DNA of 64,000 bases from positions 1 to 64,000 of the forward strand of contig CAYJLF010000011.1 of assembly GCA_964371055.1 (NCBI GenBank), in the 5' to 3' direction. A program made the translations under genes and the position numbers. The DNA is from CAYJLF01 sp964371055. Lineage in GTDB: Bacteria; Eisenbacteria; RBG-16-71-46; CAIMUX01. This document shows, piece after piece, positions 7,587 through 16,369 of the stretch (the first letter of the stretch is position 1; each line of letters opens with the position of its first letter). A model generated the notes under the pieces. It did not search any database. It saw nothing but the letters and a program-made list of their open reading frames with translations, and was not told the origin of the DNA.

Positions 7587-8831
7587 TCAGCCCTCTGCGG
7601 GGTACTTCCTCACCGCCAGGCAGACGTTATGCCCGCCGAAGCCGAGCGAGTTGCTGAGCGCCAGGCAGACCTTCTGCTGGCGGGCCTGATTCGGCACGTA
7701 GTCAAGATCGCACTCGGGATCCGGATTCTCGTAGTTGATTGTCGGCGCGATCTGATCGTGCATCACGGTATAAACCGTCGCCACCAGTTCGACGGCCCCG
7801 GCCGCGCCCAGGAGGTGCCCGGTCATCGACTTGGTGGAACTGATCGCGAGGCGCCGCGCGTGCTCTCCGAAGAGGCTGCGGATCGCCATCGTCTCGAACT
7901 TGTCGTTGAGCGGCGTCGAAGTCCCGTGCGCGTTGATGTAGTCGACCTCTTCCGGCACGGCGCCGGCCGTCTTGAGCGCCAACGCCATGGCCCGGGCCGA
8001 TCCCTCGCCGCCGGGCGCCGGAGCCGTGATGTGATGCGCGTCGGCGGTCGCGCCGTAGCCGGCCAGTTCCGCGAAGATGGTCGCTCCCCTGGCCCGGGCA
8101 TGGCTCTCGGACTCGAGTACGAGGACCCCCGATCCCTCGGCCATGACGAAGCCGTCACGATCGCGGTCGAAGGGCCGGCTGGCCTTCTCCGGCGCATCAT
8201 TCCGGGTCGAGAGGGCCTTCAGCGAGCAGAAGCCGGCCAGCGACAAGGGAGTGATCGGGGCCTCGCTCCCACCCGCCACCGCCGCGTCCAGTTCTCCGCC
8301 ACGGATCCGGGCAAAGGCCTCCCCGATGGCATGAGCCCCGGAGGCGCAGGCCGAGACCGTCGCAAAGTTCGCTCCCCGCAGGCCGAACGACATGGACACC
8401 TGGCCGGACGCCATGTCCGCGATCATCATGGGCACGAAGAAGGGAGAGACCCGGGCGGGCCCCTTTTCCATCAGGACCGTGTGCTGGGCCTCCCAGGTGG
8501 TCGCCCCGCCGATCCCCGATCCGATGATGCACCCGATCCGGTTCCCGTTGTTCTCCGTCGCGTCGAGGCGGCTCTGCTCGAGCGCCTCCTTCGTGGCGGC
8601 AATGGCGTACTGGGTGTAGGGGTCGGCCCGCTTCGCTTCCTTGCGGTCCATGTAGTTGCCGGGGTCGAAACCCTTGACCTCGGCGGCGATACGCGTGTCA
8701 TAGGCCGAGACATCGAACTTGGTCACCTCCGACACGCCGGGGCGACCCTCCAGGAGTCCCCGCCAGAACTCCGGCGCGCTCAGGCCAAGGGGAGTCAGAC
8801 ACCCCATTCCGGTGATCACGACCTTTTCCAT
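7587..8831 (-). CDS. fabF: 3-oxoacyl-ACP synthase II
   Basis: 414-residue beta-ketoacyl-ACP synthase that elongates acyl-ACP with malonyl-ACP in type II fatty-acid synthesis. The thiolase-fold catalytic triad is visible: Cys162 in VSACASGAHAIG, His302 in NAHGTSTPLND and His339 in SMTGHLLGAAGA. Length is normal for FabF. It lies 46 bp after acpP in the plsX-fabH-fabD-fabG-acpP-fabF-rnc order, so its acyl-carrier partner is co-expressed. Confidence 0.97.
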   Translation of the reverse strand: MEKVVITGMGCLTPLGLSAPEFWRGLLEGRPGVSEVTKFDVSAYDTRIAAEVKGFDPGNYMDRKEAKRADPYTQYAIAATKEALEQSRLDATENNGNRIGCIIGSGIGGATTWEAQHTVLMEKGPARVSPFFVPMMIADMASGQVSMSFGLRGANFATVSACASGAHAIGEAFARIRGGELDAAVAGGSEAPITPLSLAGFCSLKALSTRNDAPEKASRPFDRDRDGFVMAEGSGVLVLESESHARARGATIFAELAGYGATADAHHITAPAPGGEGSARAMALALKTAGAVPEEVDYINAHGTSTPLNDKFETMAIRSLFGEHARRLAISSTKSMTGHLLGAAGAVELVATVYTVMHDQIAPTINYENPDPECDLDYVPNQARQQKVCLALSNSLGFGGHNVCLAVRKYPAEG

Positions 8832-8877
8832 GGTTCTTTTCCCTGCTCGGCCCGGCCGGAGCCGGGCCGGTGCGTGG

Positions 8878-9123
8878 TCAGGACTTGGTCTCGAGGTGAG
8901 TCTTCAGGTAGTCGATGGCATCATTGACCTTTTCAAGCTTCTCCGCATCCTCGTCCGGAATCTCGATGTCGAAGGCCTCCTCGATGGCCATGATCAGCTC
9001 GACCTGGTCGAGAGAATCGGCGCCGAGGTCATCCACGAACGACGCATCGGGGTTGACCTTCTCCGGGGCGACCCCGAGTTGCTCCACGATGATGTCCCTG
9101 ATCTTCTGCTCCAGATTGTTCAT
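8878..9123 (-). CDS. acpP: acyl carrier protein
   Basis: 81-residue acidic carrier protein that holds growing acyl chains on a phosphopantetheine arm. The attachment Ser37 is in the canonical DLGADSLDQVEL. The start is fixed by ATG 9123 with GAGGAG upstream; longer readings of the frame upstream are not protein-like. A 12-bp palindrome GGGGGATCCCCC (9139-9150) lies just before the ribosome-binding site, of unknown meaning. Neighbours fabG and fabF are its enzymes. Confidence 0.97.
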   Translation of the reverse strand: MNNLEQKIRDIIVEQLGVAPEKVNPDASFVDDLGADSLDQVELIMAIEEAFDIEIPDEDAEKLEKVNDAIDYLKTHLETKS

Positions 9124-9179
9124 TTCGATCTCTCCTCTGGGGGATCCCCCACCCTGGCCACTGCATCCAACCGCAATTT

Positions 9180-9932
9180 CTAGCCCATCAGCATGCCTCC
9201 GTCCACCCGTATCACCTGTCCGGTGATGTACGAGGCGGCATCGGAGGCGAGAAAGCTGACCACCCCTGCCACGTCCTCCGGCTGGCCCATACGGCCCGCG
9301 GGGATCTGGCGGAGCAGGTCCGCCTGTACCGTTTCCGGAAGCACACCCGTCATGTCGGTGACGATGAAACCGGGCGCGACCGCGTTCACCGTGATCCCGC
9401 GCTCGGCCAGCTCCTTTGCCACCGACCAGGTCAGGCCGCACACCCCCGCTTTGGAAGCGGCGTAGTTGGCCTGGCCCTTGTTTCCCATCAGCCCCACCAC
9501 CGACGTCATGTTGATCACGCGACCCCAGCGTTCCTTCAGCATGCCGCGGCTGAACGACTGGATGCAGTGGAAGGCCCCCTTCAGGTTGATTCCAAGGACA
9601 GTGTCCCAGTCATCTTCCTTGAGTCGCAGGAAAAGATTGTCGCGGGTGATCCCGGCGTTGTTCACCAGAATCGACACCGGCCCGGCCTCCTCCACCACGC
9701 GTGCGGCCAGGGCCTGAACGGCGGCCGGATCGGAGACGTCGCACCGGAAGTGCAGGGCGCGACGCCCCAGGGCGCGGATCTCCTGGATCGCCGGCCCCTC
9801 GGGATCCCCCGACCGATCGACCAGCACGACGTCCGCGCCGTGTTCCGCGAGTCGCCGCGCCACGGCCCGGCCGATGCCGCGACTCCCGCCGGTCACGAGC
9901 GCCAGTCTCCCTTCGTGGTTCCATCCACTCAT
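9180..9932 (-). CDS. fabG: 3-oxoacyl-ACP reductase
   Basis: 250-residue short-chain dehydrogenase that reduces 3-oxoacyl-ACP with NADPH. The Rossmann motif TGGSRGIG is at 14-21, NNAG at 91-94, and the catalytic Ser144-Tyr157-Lys161 are in NMTSVVG and NYAASKAG. The C-terminal IRVDGGMLMG is typical of FabG. ATG 9932 overlaps the fabD stop by four bases (ATGA), so the two are translationally coupled. Confidence 0.97.
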   Translation of the reverse strand: MSGWNHEGRLALVTGGSRGIGRAVARRLAEHGADVVLVDRSGDPEGPAIQEIRALGRRALHFRCDVSDPAAVQALAARVVEEAGPVSILVNNAGITRDNLFLRLKEDDWDTVLGINLKGAFHCIQSFSRGMLKERWGRVINMTSVVGLMGNKGQANYAASKAGVCGLTWSVAKELAERGITVNAVAPGFIVTDMTGVLPETVQADLLRQIPAGRMGQPEDVAGVVSFLASDAASYITGQVIRVDGGMLMG

Positions 9933-10882
9933 GTCTCCACCCCCGCCGCCCCGCGCGCGCGCTCTCGGTCGATCCAGGCGTCGATCGACCCGGCTTCCCC
10001 GAGCGGCTCGCAGGCCGCCTGCCGGTCGACCGCGCGCACCAACCCGGTCAGGACCTTGCCCGGGCCGACCTCCAGAAACCGCGCGGCGCCCCAAGCGAGA
10101 AGATAACGCACCGTCTCTTCCCAGCGCACCGGAGAGAGTAGCTGCCGTTCCAGCGAGGCGCGGATCGCGTCCGGTTCGATGACCGGTTCGGCGCCGGCAT
10201 TCGCCACGACGGGACAGCGAGCGGCCTGGATCGGCGTCCGCGCAAGCACTTCGGCCAGGCCCCGCGCGGCGTTCTCCATCAGCGGCGAGTGAAAGGCGCC
10301 GCTGACTTCGAGCGGGATGACCCGTCTGGCGCCGGCGCTGCGCAACGCCTCCGCGGCGCGCTCCACCGCCGGGACCTCGCCGGAAATCACCACCTGCCCG
10401 GGAGAGTTGAGATTCGCCGCGCGCACCACGCCCGCGACTCCCGCCAGGATCTCCTCGACGCGCGGTCCCTCGATTCCGAGCACCGCCGCCATCGTTCCCG
10501 GCCGATCGAGCCCGGCCTGGTACATCAACTCACCCCGTCGGCGTACCAGACGGAGTCCGTCCGCAAAGCTGAACGACCCCGCCGCGCAATACGCGCTGTA
10601 CTCACCGAGACTGTGCCCGGCCATGGCCGTCGCGTCACCGGAGCCTTCCAGTCCCAGCACTCGCCAGGCCGCCATGCTGTGCACGAAGATCGCCGGTTGC
10701 GTGTTCCGCGTCCGCCGGAGTTCCTCTTCCGGGCCCTCGAAGCATATCCGGGCGAGATCTTCGCCCAAGACCTCGTTCGCCTCCTCGAAAAGAGAGCGCG
10801 CGCCCGGGTGGTGCTCGAAGAGATCCCGGCCCATCCCGACGAACTGCGAGCCCTGTCCGGGGAACAGCACCGCCGTCTTCAC
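9929..10882 (-). CDS. fabD: malonyl-CoA:ACP transacylase
   Basis: 317-residue enzyme that loads malonyl from CoA onto ACP. FPGQGSQFVGMG is at the N-terminus, nucleophile Ser91 is in AGHSLGEYSA, and the partner His198 is in SGAFHSPLM. The start is GTG 10882 with GGAGGAAGC directly upstream, which also gives the usual FabD N-terminus VKTAVLFPGQ; an upstream ATG would add a non-conserved leader overlapping fabH. It overlaps fabG by ATGA. Confidence 0.96.
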   Translation of the reverse strand: MKTAVLFPGQGSQFVGMGRDLFEHHPGARSLFEEANEVLGEDLARICFEGPEEELRRTRNTQPAIFVHSMAAWRVLGLEGSGDATAMAGHSLGEYSAYCAAGSFSFADGLRLVRRRGELMYQAGLDRPGTMAAVLGIEGPRVEEILAGVAGVVRAANLNSPGQVVISGEVPAVERAAEALRSAGARRVIPLEVSGAFHSPLMENAARGLAEVLARTPIQAARCPVVANAGAEPVIEPDAIRASLERQLLSPVRWEETVRYLLAWGAARFLEVGPGKVLTGLVRAVDRQAACEPLGEAGSIDAWIDRERARGAAGVET

Positions 10883-10935
10883 GTCGCTTCCTCCTCGTCC
10901 CGCATCCCCGTCTCCTGCCGGCGCCGCCGACCCCG

Positions 10936-11943
10936 TCACCAACGGAGCAGGCATGCGCCCCAGGTCAGGCCGGCGCCGAAAGCCACCAGGAGAACCAGGT
11001 CGCCCTCGTGGACGCGTCCCTCCGCCAGCGCCTCATCCAGGGCCAGCGGGACCGAGGCGGAGGAAGTATTACCATACTTGTGGATGTTGATGTAGACCTT
11101 GTCCTCTGAGATACCCAGTCTTGAGGCGGTCGCGTCGATGATCCTCTTGTTCGCCTGGTGCGTGATCAGGAGATCGACCTGGTCGATGGTGACTCCGGCC
11201 GCGGCCAGCGTCTCCCGGGCGACCTCCTCCATCGTGCGCACGCCCAGCTTGAAGACCTCGTTCCCCTTGAGATGGATGTACTGAAGGTTCTTCTCCAGCG
11301 CCTCCGCCGTGATCGGCATCCGGGAGCCGCCGGCCGGCTGATCGATGAGGGAGGCATTCGTCCCATCCGCACCCAGTCGCATCGCGAGGATGCGATGCCG
11401 ATCGTCGCCGCGGGCCAGGACGGCCGCGCCGGCCGCGTCTCCGAAGAGCACGCAGGTGTTCCGGTCCTTCCAGTTCGTGATCTTGGTCAGCACTTCGACG
11501 CCGACCACCAGCAGGGTCTCGGCGTGACCGGAGAGGATGAGGCTCTGCGCGATCTGCGTCGCGTAGATGAAACCAGAGCACCCGGCCATGAGATCGAAGG
11601 CGAAGGCCCGCGTCGCTCCCAACCGCGCTTGGACCAGGCAGGCCGTGGACGGAAACCAGTGATCGCCCGTGACCGTTGCGGTGATGATGCCGTCAACGGC
11701 GGTGGCCGGTATCCCCGCGCGGGCCAGCGCGCGCTCGCACGCCGGCAGGGCCAGATCGGATGCCGCCTGTTCCGGCGCGGAGATCCGCCGTTCCTTGATC
11801 CCGGAGCGGGTGGTGATCCACTCGTCCGAGGTGTCGACCATCTTCTCGAGATCGGCGTTGGTCAGAACCTTGTCCGGAACGTACGAACCGATGGAAATGA
11901 ACCGGACTGAACTAGCCGGTTGCTTCTTCCCCTCTGTGCTCAC
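10936..11943 (-). CDS. fabH: 3-oxoacyl-ACP synthase III
   Basis: 335-residue initiating condensing enzyme (acetyl-CoA plus malonyl-ACP). The triad is Cys122 (LMAGCSGFIY), His262 (LITHQANKRII) and Asn292 (KYGNTSSAS), and the C-terminus FGAGLTWGACLLRW is diagnostic. Start GTG 11943 has AGAGGAAA upstream and overlaps the end of plsX by 32 bp. The plsX-fabH-fabD order is conserved across bacteria. Confidence 0.96.
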   Translation of the reverse strand: MSTEGKKQPASSVRFISIGSYVPDKVLTNADLEKMVDTSDEWITTRSGIKERRISAPEQAASDLALPACERALARAGIPATAVDGIITATVTGDHWFPSTACLVQARLGATRAFAFDLMAGCSGFIYATQIAQSLILSGHAETLLVVGVEVLTKITNWKDRNTCVLFGDAAGAAVLARGDDRHRILAMRLGADGTNASLIDQPAGGSRMPITAEALEKNLQYIHLKGNEVFKLGVRTMEEVARETLAAAGVTIDQVDLLITHQANKRIIDATASRLGISEDKVYINIHKYGNTSSASVPLALDEALAEGRVHEGDLVLLVAFGAGLTWGACLLRW

Positions 11944-12952
11944 GGCTGATTTCCTCTCTGATCCGGTGTTCGATCCGCTGCCGCGCGCCCCGCGCCGCCG
12001 CCCGGACCGCATTCATGATCGCCTTGGACGTCGAACGCCCGTGCGCGATGATCACGACTCCATCCACGCCAAGCAACGGCGCTCCGCCGTACTCCTCGTA
12101 GTTCAACCGGTTGCGGATCCGGTACAACAGCGGGCGGAGCAGGAGGGCGCCGGCTTTGAACTTCAAGTTGGTGGCAAGTTCACGGCGGGCCATCTCGACC
12201 ACCATCCAGATGACGCTCTCTGCGAACTTCAGGATGACATTGCCGGTGAACCCATCGCACACCACGACATCCGCGGTGCCGCGCAGAATGTCCCTTCCCT
12301 CGACGTTGCCGATGAAATTGAGATGTTCCCGCGATCGATCGAGCATCTGGAACGCCTGCTGCGCGGCGTCGGACCCCTTGGTGCTCTCCTCGCCGATGTT
12401 GAGCAGGCCGACCCGGGGCTCGGGCACGCCCATCACACTCTGGGCATAGACCCTTCCCATGATCGCGAACTGGTAGAGATGGATCGCCTTGACCTCGGAA
12501 TTGGCCCCGACGTCGAGCAAAATCGTCTGCCCCTTCGGCGTCGGAACCACCGCGGCGATCGAGGGGCGATAGACGCCCTGAACGCGCCCGAGGCCCAGCA
12601 ACGAGGCGGTCACGACCCCACCGGTATTGCCGGCCGAGACCAGGCCGTCGACCTTGCGCTCCGCCAGGAGGCGCGTGGCGACCACGACCGAGGCATCCTT
12701 CCGGCGCCGGTAGACGCTTGGTGCCGATTCGGCCATCCCGATCGTCTCGCTGCAATGGACGATCTCGACTCCGACCGGGAGACGGCCATCCGGAAAGCAC
12801 GAGACGATCTCCGTCTCGTCTCCCACCAGAACGACGTCGATCCCCTGCGGTTCGCGCCGGACCGCCTCCAGCGCCCCGAGGATGACTTCGCGGGAACCCA
12901 GATCCCCGCCCATCACATCCACCGCGACGCGCACGCGCTGATTGTCGGTCAA
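11912..12952 (-). CDS. plsX: phosphate acyltransferase
   Basis: 346-residue enzyme making acyl-phosphate from acyl-ACP, the first step of PlsX/PlsY phospholipid synthesis. Motifs: VAVDVMGGDLG near the N-terminus, LVSAGNTGGVVTAS, LLDVGANSE, VCDGFTGNVILK and the C-terminal GVVIIAHGRS. The start is taken as TTG 12952, which has GAGGT five bases upstream; GTG 12934 would trim six residues. It links the rpmF end of the operon to the fab genes. Confidence 0.95.
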   Translation of the reverse strand: MTDNQRVRVAVDVMGGDLGSREVILGALEAVRREPQGIDVVLVGDETEIVSCFPDGRLPVGVEIVHCSETIGMAESAPSVYRRRKDASVVVATRLLAERKVDGLVSAGNTGGVVTASLLGLGRVQGVYRPSIAAVVPTPKGQTILLDVGANSEVKAIHLYQFAIMGRVYAQSVMGVPEPRVGLLNIGEESTKGSDAAQQAFQMLDRSREHLNFIGNVEGRDILRGTADVVVCDGFTGNVILKFAESVIWMVVEMARRELATNLKFKAGALLLRPLLYRIRNRLNYEEYGGAPLLGVDGVVIIAHGRSTSKAIMNAVRAAARGARQRIEHRIREEISREHRGEEATG

Positions 12953-13000
12953 TCGAACCTCGTGCCGGACTGGGACGCAACCGCCCAGCCGGCGAGCGGG

Positions 13001-13180
13001 CTAGCCCTCGACGACCAGGAATTCCTCGTCGCGGTAATACCCGCACTGCGCGCAGACGTAGTGCGGGCGCTTGATTGCGCCGCAGTTGGAGCACTTCGAC
13101 GCCGGCGGCGCGTTCAGCTTCCAGTTGGCCTTGCGCTTGTCGCGACGAGCGCTGGAGTGACGCCTTTTCGGTAGGGCCAT
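13001..13180 (-). CDS. rpmF: 50S ribosomal protein L32
   Basis: 59-residue zinc-ribbon L32: MALPKRRHSSARRDKRK, then CSNC and CAQC pairs forming the four-Cys zinc site, ending EEFLVVEG. It sits between yceD and plsX exactly as in the conserved yceD-rpmF-plsX-fabH arrangement. GAGGAG precedes ATG 13180. Confidence 0.96.
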   Translation of the reverse strand: MALPKRRHSSARRDKRKANWKLNAPPASKCSNCGAIKRPHYVCAQCGYYRDEEFLVVEG

Positions 13181-13189
13181 GATCTCTCC

Positions 13190-13759
13190 TCAGTTCCGTT
13201 CCCGGTCCCCCCCGGAGTCATCCCCGGAGGCCTGCTCATGTTCTTCGCCGCGCCCGGTCGCCGTCCCGGGCGGGCATCCGCACGATCCCTGATTGAGATC
13301 GGCGCCGCACCGCGGGCAAAGGCCCCGGCAATCTGTTCGGCAGACGACATGCCACGGCACCTCGACCAGCACGAGTTGGCGCACCTCCTCGGTCAGGTCG
13401 ACGAACCGGCCGTCATGGTAGACGATTCCGAGATCGTCTTCACGCGATTCCTGCTCGCTCCGCCGGTCCCGGGAGGGCCGGCGCTCCGCGAAAACCCTGA
13501 GGTCGGCCCTGATCTCGCGCCGGACCGGCGCCAGGCACTGGTCGCAGATCAGTTCGAGGACTACGGTCACCTCCCCGCGCACCTCGACCTTGTCCCCGGA
13601 CCGGTAGACCTCGGCCTGCACCACGACGGGGCCCTCCGGGCGCGCATAGTCGGGATCGAGCTCCAGGTCGACCGCGGTCCCTGCCCTCTCGATCAAGCTC
13701 GTCCCGTTCTCCAGGTTCTGGAGGACCAGGACGAAAGGTCCTGCCGGCTCCGGTTTCAC
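13190..13759 (-). CDS. DUF177/YceD family protein
   Basis: 189-residue YceD-like protein, linked in many bacteria to 23S rRNA accumulation and always next to rpmF. It shows CDQCLAPVRREI followed by a second Cys cluster near the C-terminus (CRTDCRGLCPRCG and GSCGCPP) that looks like a zinc knuckle, a variant found in several phyla. GTG 13759 begins eight bases after the ndk stop; the SD (GGTGAA) is weak. The gap to rpmF is nine bases. Confidence 0.88.
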   Translation of the reverse strand: MKPEPAGPFVLVLQNLENGTSLIERAGTAVDLELDPDYARPEGPVVVQAEVYRSGDKVEVRGEVTVVLELICDQCLAPVRREIRADLRVFAERRPSRDRRSEQESREDDLGIVYHDGRFVDLTEEVRQLVLVEVPWHVVCRTDCRGLCPRCGADLNQGSCGCPPGTATGRGEEHEQASGDDSGGDRERN

Positions 13760-13766
13760 GTCGCGT

Positions 13767-14183
13767 TCACCGCCGCAGTTCGAGGCCCAGACCAAAGAAG
13801 GCGATCTCGTCCCGCGCAGTCTCGACCGCGTCCGAGCCGTGCACCGAGTTCTTCTCGAGTCCGAGGGCGAGATCCGCCCGGATCGTTCCCGGGGCTGCCT
13901 TGGCCGGATCGGTCGCCCCCATCAGTCCCCGCCACCGGGCCACAGCCCCCTCCCCTTCGAGGACGCCCGCCACGACAGGGCCGGACGACATGAAGGCGAC
14001 GAGATCGTCGAGGAATGGCTTCCCCTCGTGCACTCGATAGAAGTCGCGCGCCTCCCCGGGCTGGAGCTGGACCATGCGCAGGCGCACGATCCGGAGCCCG
14101 GAGGCCTCGATCCGCTCGAGGATGCGGCCGACCAGGTTCCGCCCGACGGCATCCGGCTTGATCATCATTAGTGTCTGTTCCAC
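13767..14183 (-). CDS. ndk: nucleoside diphosphate kinase
   Basis: 138-residue NDK that equalises NTP/NDP pools. It starts EQTLMMIKPDAVGR, and the phospho-accepting His115 is in NSVHGSDAVETA. Length is normal for a bacterial NDK. Start GTG 14183 carries GGAGGGG upstream and preserves the conserved N-terminal strand; ATG 14168 would remove it. It lies 77 bp after sucD. Confidence 0.97.
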   Translation of the reverse strand: MEQTLMMIKPDAVGRNLVGRILERIEASGLRIVRLRMVQLQPGEARDFYRVHEGKPFLDDLVAFMSSGPVVAGVLEGEGAVARWRGLMGATDPAKAAPGTIRADLALGLEKNSVHGSDAVETARDEIAFFGLGLELRR

Positions 14184-14260
14184 ATCCCCTCCGGCGCGGA
14201 GCCGGCCCGAAGCGCTCGCCGCGCCCGGCCCGGCCCCCTTTTGAGAATCCGCAGAGTGGC

Positions 14261-15133
14261 TCAGAGTCCCAGGGCCCGCTTGATCAGCGGTCCGACCTCG
14301 GAGGGGATCATCGCCACCGGAATGCCCGCCTCGCCCAGGGCCCGCATCTTCTCGGCGGCCGTGCCCTTTCCGCCCGAGATGATCGCGCCCGCGTGCCCCA
14401 TCCGCTTCCCCGGCGGGGCCGTTTGCCCGGCGATGAAGGAGACGACCGGCTTGGTCATCTTCGTCTTCACGTATAGGGCCGCTTCTTCCTCCGCGGTGCC
14501 TCCGATCTCGCCGATCATCACCACCGCTTTGGTCTCGGGATCGGCCTGGAAGAGCGGAAGGACATCCATGAAGTTGGTCCCGATGATCGGGTCGCCGCCG
14601 ATTCCGATGCAGGTCGACTGGCCGATGCCGTGCTTCGTCAGCTGGTGAACCATCTCATAGGTGAGGGTTCCACTGCGCGAAACGACGCCGACCGGGCCGG
14701 GAATGTGGATCTCCCCCGGCATGATCCCGACCTTCGACTTCCCGGGCGAAATCAGGCCGGGGCAATTCGGCCCCACCAGGCGCACGTGGAGCCGCTGCAG
14801 CTCGCGGACGACCGGGATCATGTCGAGGGTCGGGATCCCCTCGGTCACGGCCACCACCAGTTGCACGCCCGCGTGCGCCGCCTCGAGGATCGCGTCGGGC
14901 GCGAAGGCCGGCGGAACGTAAATCGCCGCGGTGTTCGCCCCCGCCTTTTCGACCGCCTCCCGGACGGTGTTGTAGATCGGAATCCCCTCGAGCGACTGCC
15001 CGCCCTTTCCCGGCGTCACGCCGGCCACGACGTGCGTTCCGTAGCCCTTCATGGCCCGGGCGTGGAACGATCCATCCCGGCCGGTGATCCCCTGGACGAC
15101 GACCCGGGTCTGTTGATCGATCAGAATGCTCAC
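14261..15133 (-). CDS. sucD: succinyl-CoA synthetase, alpha subunit
   Basis: 290-residue CoA-binding subunit of succinyl-CoA synthetase (ADP or GDP forming), TCA cycle. The CoA-binding Rossmann region is at the N-terminus (VVQGITGRDGSFHA), GPNCPGLISPG is mid-protein, and the phospho-His247 is in GKRMGHAGAIISGG. GTG 15133 follows the sucC stop by 13 bp, so the two subunits are co-translated. Confidence 0.97.
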   Translation of the reverse strand: MSILIDQQTRVVVQGITGRDGSFHARAMKGYGTHVVAGVTPGKGGQSLEGIPIYNTVREAVEKAGANTAAIYVPPAFAPDAILEAAHAGVQLVVAVTEGIPTLDMIPVVRELQRLHVRLVGPNCPGLISPGKSKVGIMPGEIHIPGPVGVVSRSGTLTYEMVHQLTKHGIGQSTCIGIGGDPIIGTNFMDVLPLFQADPETKAVVMIGEIGGTAEEEAALYVKTKMTKPVVSFIAGQTAPPGKRMGHAGAIISGGKGTAAEKMRALGEAGIPVAMIPSEVGPLIKRALGL

Positions 15134-15146
15134 GACACCACCCCTT

Positions 15147-16280
15147 TCACTGCGCCAGCGCGATGGCCTTCTGCACCGCCTCGTCCATCGACGCGGCCGA
15201 GTGCAGGCCTTTCGCGCTCTTCAGGATTTCCCGCGCCTCGGCCTCGTTGGTGCCGGTCAGGCGAATGACGATCGGCAGGGAGACGCCGGTGCGCGGTATC
15301 GCCTCCATCAGGCCGCGGGCCACGTCGTCGCAGCGGGTGATCCCGCCGAAGATGTTGAAGAGAATCGCCTTCACCTGGGGATCGTGGGTGATGATCTTGA
15401 TGGCCGTCACCACTTTCTCGGGATCCGACGATCCGCCGATGTCGAGGAAGTTGGCCGGCGCCCCACCGAAGTGCTTGACCAGGTCCATCGTCGCCATGGC
15501 GAGCCCGGCGCCGTTTACCACGCAGCCGATTTCACCGTCCAGCTTGATGAAGGAGAGTCCCCGCTGCCGCGCCTCGTCCTCATCCGGCAGCTCCGCCGTG
15601 AGGTCGCGCAGCGCGGCCAGCTCCGGATGCCGGTAGAGGGCGTTGTCGTCGAGGTTGACCTTCGCATCGAGCGCCATGACCTCCCCCTTCAGGGTGAGGA
15701 TCAGCGGGTTGATCTCGGCGAGCGACGCGTCGATCGCCTTGAAGGCCGTACAGAGCTTCTGCAGGATCACGGCGATCTGCGGGGCGATCTTGCCGTCCGG
15801 CTCGATCGCAAACGCGATGCCGCGGGCCTCGAACGGACGCAGGCCCGTGACCGGATCGAAGTGGCGGCGGATGAGGGCCTCGGGCTTGGTCCGTGCTACC
15901 TCCTCGATGTCGATCCCCCCCTCGCGCGAGGCCATGATGAGCGGCAGGCCCTCCTTGCGGTCGACGACCACGCCGAGGTAATACTCGTGCGCGATATCCT
16001 GCGCGGGGGCGACGAGGACCTTCATCACCGTGAGGCCCTTGATCTGCATCCCGAGAATGGCCGCGGCCATCTCCTTCGCCTCGGCCGGGCCGCTCGCCAG
16101 CTTGACGCCGCCGGCTTTGCCGCGGCCGCCGGCGTGGACCTGGGCCTTGATGACGACGCGGCCGCCGAGCTTCGCGGCAATCGCTTCCGCTTCCTGCGGC
16201 GTCGCGGCAACCTCTCCGCCCGGCACCGGAATTCCGTGAGCGCGGAAGATGTCCCTCGCCTGGTACTCGTGAATGTTCAC
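15147..16280 (-). CDS. sucC: succinyl-CoA synthetase, beta subunit
   Basis: 377-residue ATP-grasp subunit. It starts MNIHEYQARDIFRAHGIPVP, with the Gly-rich nucleotide loop VHAGGRGKAGGVK, INPLILT and the phosphohistidine-docking NIFGGITRCDDVA near the C-terminus. Start GTG 16280 has GAGGAGGT upstream; the frame continues upstream only as non-conserved sequence. It is paired with sucD. Confidence 0.96.
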   Translation of the reverse strand: MNIHEYQARDIFRAHGIPVPGGEVAATPQEAEAIAAKLGGRVVIKAQVHAGGRGKAGGVKLASGPAEAKEMAAAILGMQIKGLTVMKVLVAPAQDIAHEYYLGVVVDRKEGLPLIMASREGGIDIEEVARTKPEALIRRHFDPVTGLRPFEARGIAFAIEPDGKIAPQIAVILQKLCTAFKAIDASLAEINPLILTLKGEVMALDAKVNLDDNALYRHPELAALRDLTAELPDEDEARQRGLSFIKLDGEIGCVVNGAGLAMATMDLVKHFGGAPANFLDIGGSSDPEKVVTAIKIITHDPQVKAILFNIFGGITRCDDVARGLMEAIPRTGVSLPIVIRLTGTNEAEAREILKSAKGLHSAASMDEAVQKAIALAQ

Positions 16281-16320
16281 CGCCCTAACCTCCTCTTCTC
16301 GCTCCCCGCCGGACGCCGGC

Positions 16321-16340
16321 GCGGTCTCCCGCGAGACCGC
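16321..16340 (-). terminator. hairpin between the cDPG-synthetase homologue and sucC
   Basis: Perfect 8-bp inverted repeat gcggtctc-ccgc-gagaccgc. It has no U-tract and could attenuate or process the transcript between the two genes. Confidence 0.35.
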
Positions 16341-16369
16341 CCCGCCCCCGGCACCACCCCTCCGCGCCG

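Noticed and set aside
9139..9150. GGGGGATCCCCC palindrome before acpP as an operator
   Set aside because: A single 12-bp palindrome without a second copy or known regulator match; too little support.
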